Of a DNA stretch of 5,187 bases, positions 1 to 5,187 are shown in pieces. Position 1 is the stretch's first letter, and the number at the start of each line of letters is the position of its first letter. Position numbers and translations under genes: made by a program. The stretch is from an uncultured bacterium (GTDB lineage Bacteria > Edwardsbacteria > AC1 > EtOH8). The notes beneath the pieces were generated by a model that saw only the letters and a program-made list of their open reading frames with translations, did not search any database and was not told where the DNA came from. The stretch lies in the NCBI GenBank assembly GCA_937958665.1, contig CALGNM010000392.1, forward strand, positions 1-5,187, given 5' to 3'.

Positions 1-44
1 ATCGTATTCGGTGACTGGAGTTCAGACGTGTGCTCTTCCGATCT
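1..44. other. Illumina adapter remnant (artefact), left end
   Basis: Technical sequence, not genomic. Bases 11-44 match the Illumina multiplexing read-2 adapter (starting GTGACTGGAGTTCAGACGTG and ending CTCTTCCGATCT). Bases 3-10 (CGTATTCG) are in the position of the 8-base i7 index, and bases 1-2 are the end of the P7 stem. The segment is the exact reverse complement of 5142-5185. Translated from GTG at 11 it gives the familiar contaminant peptide MTGVQTCALPI, which is falsely joined to the first gene. Real DNA begins at about base 45. Confidence 0.98.
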
Positions 45-517
45 GGCTGTTGGACGAGGATTTCTTCATGCACATGGAGGAAATAGACCTGGCCTGGCGG
101 CTTCAGCTGGCCGGCTTTAGGATCTGCCCGGCTCCCTCCTCGGTTGTCTACCATCTGTCTGGCGGCTCCCTGCCGGCCGGTAATTTCCGAAAAATGTATC
201 TCAACCACCGCAACAGCCTGCTGATGCTTTGGAAGAACTATTCCCTGGCCAGGCTGGCCTGGGTTTGGCCGGCCAGGCTAGTTTTGGAGGCTATGGCCCT
301 GGCCAAGGCCCTGGTTTCTGGCAATTGGGAGTGGGCCCGGGCCATAGTTCAGGCCGGGCTGTGGCTGGCCGAGAACCCCTGCCGGGTAATGGGCAAACGC
401 CGACATGTCCAGAGGATGAGGAAGGTGTCAGACCGGCTGATATCCGGCCGGATGTACCGGGGCAGCATCGCGGTCGAATATTTCCTGCGGGGCAAGCGAA
501 CCGTTCGGGAGCTGTAA
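45..517 (+). CDS. Glycosyltransferase family 2 protein, 5'-truncated (C-terminal part)
   Basis: This is the C-terminal 156 residues or so of a GT-A fold, family 2 glycosyltransferase, which would transfer a sugar from a nucleotide-sugar donor to a growing glycan at the cytoplasmic face of the membrane. The first real codons read LLDEDFFMHMEEIDLAWRLQ. This matches the acidic 'DE.FF...ED.DL..R' block of rhamnosyltransferase-like (WbbL/RfbF type) members, where the Glu-Glu/Asp pair holds the probable catalytic base. It is followed by AGFRICPAPSSVVYHLSGGS, typical of the next strand and loop, and then by a NHRNSLLMLWKNYS segment that is also usual in this group. The rest is an amphipathic, hydrophobic tail and a basic C terminus, suggesting membrane association. 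The N-terminal nucleotide-binding half with the DxD motif is missing because the contig starts here; family members are usually about 280-350 residues. No native start is present, and the GTG at 11 is adapter. Stop TAA is at 515-517. Donor and acceptor cannot be told from this fragment. Confidence 0.9.
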
Positions 518-522
518 AGGAG
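516..522 (+). promoter_or_regulatory. Ribosome binding site for the UPF0104 gene
   Basis: AAAGGAG overlaps the TAA stop of the glycosyltransferase and lies just 2 bases before the ATG at 525. The spacing is shorter than ideal, but no better in-frame start with a Shine-Dalgarno sequence is visible nearby. The position suggests translational coupling to the upstream gene. Confidence 0.6.
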
Positions 523-524
523 CG

Positions 525-1484
525 ATGAGGGAGAGAATAAAGAAGACGGCCCTGCTTGTCTTGCGGGTACTAATCAGCCTAGGGCTGATCGGCTGGATCC
601 TGCGCAGCGTCGATTGGCAGGAGCTGGTGGTCAGCCTGAGGAATATCAACTACTGGCTGCTGCTGACCGCCTTCGCCGCCTATCTGGCGGTCAATCTGCT
701 GTGCACCTGGCGCTGGCAGATGCTGCTGGCGGCTCGGGGAATCGGGGCCGGCTATTGGAGGCTGTTCCGTTATTTCCTGAATGGCCTGTTCTTCGGCAAT
801 TTCCTGCCCACCACGGTGGGAGGCGATCTGGCCCGGGCCTACCTGGTGGCCGACGATTGCCGGGGAAAATCGGAGGCTCTGGCCTCGGTGCTGGTGGACC
901 GCTTCATCGGGCTATTCGGCGTGATCATCACCGGAGTGGTGGGTTTGGTGCTGGTGGCCAAGACCGGGCAGGAGCAGAGCATCCTAAAGGCCATGGCCAT
1001 CGGCACGGCCGTCGCCCTGATTTTGGCGGCCCTGTTCCTCAACAAGTCGCTGGTCCGGCGCTTTCGGTGGATATTGAAACTGCCCTTGGTGCAGAAAGCC
1101 GAACAGCATCTGGTGGACTTTTATCATGCCATCTATGTCTACCGCACCCATCCCAAAGAGATCGCCTGGGCCTTCGTCCTGTCCCTGGCGGTTCAGGTCT
1201 TCGTGGTGATAACTGCCTATCTCATCGCGCTGGCCCTGGCCATCGAGATCGCCATAGTTCCGTTTTTCCTGTACATGCCGGTGATAGCGGCGGTCAGCAT
1301 GATCCCCCTTTCCATCAACGGCTGGGGCCGGCAGGAGGGGGCCTTCATCGTGTTCTTCGGCCGGGTGGGGGTGGCCAAGGCCCCGGCCCTCTCCCTGGGA
1401 TTCCTGTATCATTTGGTGGCCATCGCGGTCTCCCTGCTGGGCGGACTGTTGTGGCTGTTCTTCGGGGGGAGGAAGAAGTGCTGA
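525..1484 (+). CDS. Lysylphosphatidylglycerol synthase TM-region / UPF0104 family membrane protein
   Basis: A complete 319-residue integral membrane protein of the LPG_synthase_TM (UPF0104; YbhN, AglD, MprF N-terminal-like) family. It has about seven or eight hydrophobic segments, roughly at residues 8-26, 43-60, 84-98, 124-145, 153-172, 215-240, 241-263 and 287-313. A short basic N terminus (RERIKK) precedes the first helix. Two family signatures are visible: N92-F-L-P95-T-T-V-G99-G-D101-L-A-R104 in the first half, and P261-L-S-I-N-G266-W-G-R-Q-E271-G near the end, equivalent to the usual 'P.S.GGxGxREG' block. The soluble aminoacyl-transferase domain of MprF is absent, so this is the stand-alone membrane form. 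Relatives are implicated in lipid or lipid-linked glycan handling, and many sit beside glycosyltransferases as here. Its substrate is unknown. The start at ATG 525 is 7 bases after the upstream stop. Its TGA stop (1482-1484) overlaps the GTG start of the kinase gene. No frameshift or missing signature is seen. Confidence 0.9.
   Translation: MRERIKKTALLVLRVLISLGLIGWILRSVDWQELVVSLRNINYWLLLTAFAAYLAVNLLCTWRWQMLLAARGIGAGYWRLFRYFLNGLFFGNFLPTTVGGDLARAYLVADDCRGKSEALASVLVDRFIGLFGVIITGVVGLVLVAKTGQEQSILKAMAIGTAVALILAALFLNKSLVRRFRWILKLPLVQKAEQHLVDFYHAIYVYRTHPKEIAWAFVLSLAVQVFVVITAYLIALALAIEIAIVPFFLYMPVIAAVSMIPLSINGWGRQEGAFIVFFGRVGVAKAPALSLGFLYHLVAIAVSLLGGLLWLFFGGRKKC
1464..1473 (+). promoter_or_regulatory. 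Ribosome binding site deciding the GTG start of the histidine kinase
   Basis: GGGGGGAGGA lies inside the end of the UPF0104 gene and contains GGAGG at 1468-1472, five bases before GTG at 1478. This strong, well-spaced site, plus the signal peptide that follows immediately, fixes the kinase start at 1478, although the frame stays open for about 860 bases upstream. Confidence 0.85.
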
Positions 1485-3931
1485 AGGTCTTTGGTATATT
1501 TCCGAAACCGCTATATCGGCTGACAGTTGCCATTCTGGCGCTGACGGCCGTTTGTTGCATCAGCCAGGCCCAGAGCCATCAACAAGGAGATTATTCTCTG
1601 GTTCCGGTCGATCATTGGGAGTTGCAGGCGGCTTACCCTCTGGATTGGGATGGAGACGGCGACGATGAGATTCTGCACCTCAATAATTTCGGCAATGCCA
1701 CAGTCTACGTTCAGGGAGGCAATTGCTGCTGGAGCTATACCTTTGGGCCCACCCACGACCACAGTTGGATTTACTTGCGGCAGTTTTATTATCGGGCTTC
1801 CGAACAAATCTTCATGCTGTCGCACCGCCGGGGCGATTCCATCGTGATGTATATAAGAAACGGGGGGAATCAACGCAACCTGCTGTTGGATGTCCGGCCC
1901 AAAGCCATCGGCCGGCCGATGCCCGGGGGGAGTGGATATTTCATTTATCCATCGCTGATCAGCCCCAAAACAGGCCAGAGGGCCATTATCGGCTACTGGA
2001 TAACCGAGTTCACCCTCAGCCATCCCCGGGGCCTGGCGGCCTATGATTTTGAGACCGGGCGGGAGCTGTGGCATTACTGGCTGGGGGGCAACATCGCCGA
2101 CGAAATCTGCTATTACGATGTCGACGGCGACGGCCGGGACGAAATATTGATATGCACCGGGGCGGCCGCCAATGGAGGCCAGGCCAACGGCACCGATGAC
2201 GGCCATACCTATGTCATGTGCTTTGACCTGGATGGTCGGCTGCTTTGGAAAAGGGAAATCGGGGGCTATTTCTCCAACCTGAGGATGAGATTGGTGGATG
2301 GCGACCGGGATGGACGCAAAGAGATATTGTGCTGGGAAAAAAGCCACCGTGACAGGCAGAATATGGGCCGGCCGGACGCCATCCGCCTGCTTCGCCCCTC
2401 TGACGGAGGGCTGATAAAGAAGGTGGAAACCGCCGAATACCTTTTAGATGGGGCCTTAGGCGATATTGACAACGACGAGTTGGACGAATTGGTGGTAGGC
2501 GGCACCGACGGCCTGATCAGGGTCTATTCTTTGGACTTGGAAAAGCAAGGCGAAGGCCACAATCCGACCGGCAACCCCATATCGGTCGTTTCCGTGGCCG
2601 ACCTCAACCATGACGGCTATCGGGAGGTGGTGGCGGTTGACCGCAATGGGAGTCTGATAATACTTGACCATAATCTGAAAACCATGCTGGCTCAGCAAAT
2701 GGAAACCTCCGCCGAAAGGCTGTGGCTGGTAAATTCCGGAAAAGACAAGCTGATATTGAACGTAGCCAATTTTGGGGATGGGCATAAGTGGTGGCTTTGG
2801 AAATTTCAGCTCCGGCCGGTTCATGCCCGCTCCCATTTCGCCAGCTACCTGGCGGCGGCCTTTCTAGCCGCGGCCCTCACGGCCCTGGCCTTGCTTTTCC
2901 TGATGTGGCGCAGGGTGGCAAAACTGGAACAGGCCATGGAACAACTGGATCAGCCGGGGCTGGTGTTGTTAAGCCGGAGGGGGAAGATCATCGCCCTCAA
3001 CCATTGGGCTTCGGTGTTGCTGGGGATTGATGCCGCCAGCTCCCGGGGCAGAGCTTTTCTGGAGGTGCTTCCGGAGGGCACTCGGGCAAAGTGGCGGTCG
3101 GTGTTGGAGGAGAAAGATAATAAGAAAACATGCCATCTGAAGGTCGGAGAAGCTGAAAAACAGAGAAACCTGGCCATCCGCCAGGTGTTCGGGGAAAACC
3201 GTCGGGCTCTGCTAATCAGCGATATCACCGAACAGGAAAACATCCAACGAGCCCGGGAGTGGGCCACGGTGGCCCAGCAGATGGCCCACGGCATCAAAAC
3301 CCCCCTGACCACCATCCTGCTGGCGATACAGAAGATCGACCGGGAGGCCGGCAAAACCGGAGACGGCAAGGTGATAGAAGACCTGTGCCATACCATAGAA
3401 CAGGAGGTTCTGCGGCTGAGGAAAAGTTCGGACGGCTTGATGAGGTTTCTCAACCTCACTCCGCCTAATCGGGAAAAGGTTAACATCGGAAGCTTTGTTG
3501 AGAATATCGCCGGCAAGTATGGCCTGAGCCGGGAAAATGGGTTGGAACTGATAGTTGACATTGCCCCGGACCTGCCTCCGGTTTTGCTGGATCCAAAACT
3601 CATGGAGATAGCCCTGGATAACCTTATAGAAAACGCAGTGGCGGCGGTGGGCGACAAGGGTAGGGTGGAGATAGACGTCCTGCTTACTGACAAAATATTC
3701 AGCGATTTCAGGGCTGGGCCGGCCATAAAAATAGAGATTACCGACAATGGTCCTGGCATTCCACTTGCATACAAAAATAAATTGTTCGCTCCGTTTTTTA
3801 CCACCAAAAGTAACGGCACCGGGCTGGGGCTGATGCTGACCAAGCGCATAATCGAAGATCACGGCGGGCAGATTGAAATTGAAAGCCGCGAAAAAATAGG
3901 CACCGAAGTGATCATCTATCTTCCTCTTTAA
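1478..3931 (+). CDS. Membrane sensor histidine kinase with extracytoplasmic FG-GAP/VCBS beta-propeller
   Basis: An 817-residue sensor kinase. The start is GTG, overlapping the upstream stop as GTGCTGA, with a strong ribosome binding site. Residues 1-31 form a signal peptide: K3, K10 and R14, a hydrophobic core at 15-28, and probable cleavage after SQA31. Residues 32-455 form an extracytoplasmic beta-propeller with five Asp-rich loops at 56, 214, 274, 329 and 375. Strands such as RLLWKREIGG recall PQQ-like propeller blades. One transmembrane helix lies at about 456-476. A PAS-like domain (about 486-590) follows directly, with no HAMP domain seen. The HisKA H-box is A603-H604-G-I-K-T608-P-L610, with phospho-acceptor His604. 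The ATPase domain shows the N-box (N715, E718, N719), G1 box (D756-N-G-P-G-I), F-box (F770-A-P-F-F-T-T-K) and G2 box (G780-T-G-L-G-L785). The catalytic core is complete and of the NtrB/AtoS-like kind that pairs with NtrC regulators, as encoded 12 bases downstream. It should phosphorylate that regulator after sensing an external signal. The ligand is unknown. Oddity: Gly605 replaces the usual acidic residue after His604. Confidence 0.93.
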   Translation: MLKVFGIFPKPLYRLTVAILALTAVCCISQAQSHQQGDYSLVPVDHWELQAAYPLDWDGDGDDEILHLNNFGNATVYVQGGNCCWSYTFGPTHDHSWIYLRQFYYRASEQIFMLSHRRGDSIVMYIRNGGNQRNLLLDVRPKAIGRPMPGGSGYFIYPSLISPKTGQRAIIGYWITEFTLSHPRGLAAYDFETGRELWHYWLGGNIADEICYYDVDGDGRDEILICTGAAANGGQANGTDDGHTYVMCFDLDGRLLWKREIGGYFSNLRMRLVDGDRDGRKEILCWEKSHRDRQNMGRPDAIRLLRPSDGGLIKKVETAEYLLDGALGDIDNDELDELVVGGTDGLIRVYSLDLEKQGEGHNPTGNPISVVSVADLNHDGYREVVAVDRNGSLIILDHNLKTMLAQQMETSAERLWLVNSGKDKLILNVANFGDGHKWWLWKFQLRPVHARSHFASYLAAAFLAAALTALALLFLMWRRVAKLEQAMEQLDQPGLVLLSRRGKIIALNHWASVLLGIDAASSRGRAFLEVLPEGTRAKWRSVLEEKDNKKTCHLKVGEAEKQRNLAIRQVFGENRRALLISDITEQENIQRAREWATVAQQMAHGIKTPLTTILLAIQKIDREAGKTGDGKVIEDLCHTIEQEVLRLRKSSDGLMRFLNLTPPNREKVNIGSFVENIAGKYGLSRENGLELIVDIAPDLPPVLLDPKLMEIALDNLIENAVAAVGDKGRVEIDVLLTDKIFSDFRAGPAIKIEITDNGPGIPLAYKNKLFAPFFTTKSNGTGLGLMLTKRIIEDHGGQIEIESREKIGTEVIIYLPL
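1643..2626 (+). repeat. Five calcium-binding-type DxDxDG loops (FG-GAP/VCBS repeats) in the kinase sensor domain
   Basis: Degenerate protein-level repeats with the pattern D-x-D/N-x-D-G-x-x-E: residues 56-64 (DWDGDGDDE), 214-222 (DVDGDGRDE), 274-282 (DGDRDGRKE), 329-337 (DIDNDELDE) and 375-383 (DLNHDGYRE). Each is followed by a hydrophobic strand (for example IL, ILI, LVV or VVAV). The last four are spaced 60, 55 and 46 residues apart, about one propeller blade each. The 158-residue gap after the first leaves room for two blades lacking the loop, so a six- or seven-bladed propeller is plausible. The fourth loop has Glu instead of the usual Gly. In known FG-GAP proteins such loops bind calcium and stabilise the blades. 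Confidence 0.85.
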
Positions 3932-3937
3932 AAGGAA
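3931..3937 (+). promoter_or_regulatory. Ribosome binding site for the NtrC-type regulator
   Basis: AAAGGAA begins at the last base of the kinase stop codon. Its GGA (3934-3936) ends 7 bases before ATG 3944, which is good spacing. It supports ATG 3944, and the receiver domain starts right after it. Confidence 0.75.
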
Positions 3938-3943
3938 AAACAG

Positions 3944-5141
3944 ATGAACCAGGGGCGGGTATTGATAATAGACGACGACCAGCGGATAGCCAAAATGCTG
4001 TCCCAGGTTTTTGCCGAATACGGGCTGGAACCGCTGTTGGCCTCCACCGGCTCTCAGGGCCTGGCGGTATCCCGGGAAGAAGCCCCCGATGCGGTACTGC
4101 TGGACTTGCGGCTGCCGGATATGGGCGGAATGGAAGTCCTGAAATCACTGCATGATTCCAGACCCCAGGTGCCGGTGATCATATTTTCCGCCCACGGTGA
4201 TATAAAAACCGCGGTGGAAGCGGTTAAGCTGGGGGCCTTCGATTTCATTGAAAAGCCGGTCTCCACCGAACGGCTGTTGTTGACGGTGCAACATGCCATT
4301 GAACAGCGGAGGCTTAGGGGAAGGGTGGAAAGCCTGGAGATCCAGGCCGGGCAGCAATACCGGATAACCGGATCTTCCCCGTCCATGGACAAAGTATTCA
4401 ATCTGATCAAACGGGCTTCAGAAGTAAGGGCCAACGTTCTGATTTTTGGGGAGAATGGCACCGGCAAGGAGTTGGCCGCCCGGGCCATTCATTACGGCAG
4501 CCCCAGAAGGGAACAGCCCTTTGTCAAGATCAACTGCGCCGCCATCCCGGAGACCCTGCTGGAGTCGGAGTTGTTCGGCTATGAAAAGGGCTCCTTTACC
4601 GGGGCCAATACAGCCAAGAAGGGAAAACTGGAGTCGGCCAACCTGGGCACCGTGTTGTTGGATGAAATAGGGGACATGACGTTGGCCACCCAATCCAAGC
4701 TTCTGCGCTTCATGCAGGAGGGTGAGATTGAAAAGATCGGGTCAATTCATCAGCAACATCTGGACGTAAGGATAATTGCCGCCACCAACCAGGACCTGGA
4801 GACCGCGGTCCGGGAAAAAAGGTTCCGAGAGGACCTGTATTACCGTTTGAATGTCCTGCCGATCAGGATGCCACCGTTAAGGGAAAGGCCGGAGGATATC
4901 CCGGCCCTGGCAATTCAGTTTATAAATGAATTCTGCCAACAGAACGGGGTGGTGGAGAAAATCCTGGCCGATCAGACCTTGGCCTATCTGTCCAGGCAGC
5001 CCTGGCCAGGGAACGTAAGACAGCTCAGGAATATGATGGAGCGGGTAGTGGCTCTGGTGGACCGCCAGATGATAGAGCCTTCAGATATCGAAGAGATAAT
5101 GCAAAGCACTTCGGTGGGCGGTAAATGTTTGGTGCCCGACA
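3944..5141 (+). CDS. NtrC-family sigma-54-dependent response regulator, 3'-truncated
   Basis: A two-component transcription activator, 399 real residues, cut at the contig end. The receiver domain (about 4-120) has acidic pocket D10-D11-D12, phospho-acceptor D54 in LLDLRLPDM, S82 and K104 in EKP, all as expected. The sigma-54 AAA+ ATPase domain (about 140-370) shows Walker A G169-E-N-G-T-G-K-E176, the sigma-54 contact loop G216-S-F-T-G-A221 (usually GAFTGA), Walker B LLDE241, FREDLYYRL at 294-302 with the arginine-finger region, LRERPEDI at 312-319 and WPGNVRQL at 354-361. The C-terminal Fis-type helix-turn-helix is missing because the DNA ends here, not because the gene is broken. The apparent ending KIGRAHV and its stop are adapter translation. 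NtrC-like proteins of this kind are normally about 450-480 residues. It lies 12 bases after its presumed kinase partner. When phosphorylated at D54 it should oligomerise and drive RNA polymerase with sigma-54. Its target promoters are not visible in this window. Confidence 0.95.
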
Positions 5142-5187
5142 AGATCGGAAGAGCACACGTCTGAACTCCAGTCACCGAATACGATCT
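5142..5187. other. Illumina adapter remnant (artefact), right end
   Basis: Technical sequence. AGATCGGAAGAGCACACGTC starts at 5142 and continues to GTCAC at 5175, the standard Illumina index adapter. Bases 5176-5183 (CGAATACG) are the 8-base index and 5184-5187 (ATCT) the start of the P7 tail. Bases 5142-5185 are the exact reverse complement of 1-44. It supplies a false C terminus and stop to the response regulator. On the minus strand it gives a false MTGVQTCALPI start at 5175. Confidence 0.98.

Noticed and set aside
11-44. A GTG start at 11 giving a complete 168-residue glycosyltransferase.
   Set aside because: The first 11 codons are adapter (MTGVQTCALPI). The native N-terminal half is simply missing.
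245-370. A dense run of TGGCC/GGCCA words that looks like a nucleotide repeat.
   Set aside because: It is explained by Leu-Ala-rich coding (CTG GCC codons) in the hydrophobic tail of the glycosyltransferase. There is no regular period or flanking duplication.
614-1477. The kinase reading frame stays open upstream to position 614, giving a possible 1,105-residue protein.
   Set aside because: The extra 288 residues lie wholly over the well-supported UPF0104 gene in another frame and are Gly/Pro/Arg/His-rich shadow sequence. A strong ribosome site and a signal peptide mark GTG 1478 as the true start.
2950-3849. Long minus-strand open frames (2950-3849, 1511-2347, 3212-3862).
   Set aside because: They lie antisense to conserved kinase domains, have no family-like motifs and no convincing ribosome sites. 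They are shadows of codon bias in a GC-rich gene.
518-3943. A search for promoters, terminators or small RNAs in the gene junctions.
   Set aside because: The junctions are 7 bp, an overlap and 12 bp. They hold only ribosome sites, and no hairpin followed by a T-run is seen.
5142-5164. An apparent natural stop of the response regulator at 5164, implying an activator lacking a DNA-binding domain.
   Set aside because: The last residues (IGRAHV) and the stop are translated adapter. The missing helix-turn-helix is due to the contig edge.

Overview
The window is one short assembled contig: 5,097 bases of real DNA (45-5141) between two unremoved Illumina sequencing adapters. The same adapter, with the same 8-base index, sits at both ends in opposite orientation (1-44 and 5142-5187). 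It forms a perfect 44-bp inverted repeat that is technical, not biological. The two end genes are therefore cut by the sequencing library, and their outermost residues as translated are adapter peptide.

The insert is moderately GC-rich, almost wholly coding, and all on the plus strand. Layout: (1) the C-terminal part of a family 2 glycosyltransferase; (2) a complete 319-residue membrane protein of the LPG-synthase-TM / UPF0104 (YbhN, AglD-like) family; (3) a complete 817-residue membrane sensor histidine kinase with a signal peptide, a large extracytoplasmic FG-GAP/VCBS beta-propeller, one transmembrane helix, a PAS-like domain and a HisKA-HATPase core; (4) an NtrC-type sigma-54 activator response regulator, with receiver and AAA+ domains present and the DNA-binding end lost at the contig edge. 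Gaps are 7 bp, -7 bp (overlap) and 12 bp, so the four genes very probably form one operon. No promoter, terminator, RNA gene, CRISPR array or mobile element is visible.

The glycosyltransferase and the UPF0104 protein suggest a surface polysaccharide or glycolipid assembly locus. The kinase and regulator form an evident two-component pair. Inferred model: the propeller senses a ligand outside the cytoplasmic membrane (glycan, protein or calcium), the kinase phosphorylates Asp54 of the regulator, and the regulator activates sigma-54 promoters, perhaps those of envelope or polysaccharide genes. The most unusual element is the propeller-sensor kinase, whose H-box also lacks the usual acidic residue after the histidine.

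The organism cannot be named. A signal peptide, a sigma-54 activator and a surface-glycan context point to a bacterium, probably Gram-negative. The leftover adapters and lack of recognisable close relatives fit a metagenome assembly from an uncultured lineage.
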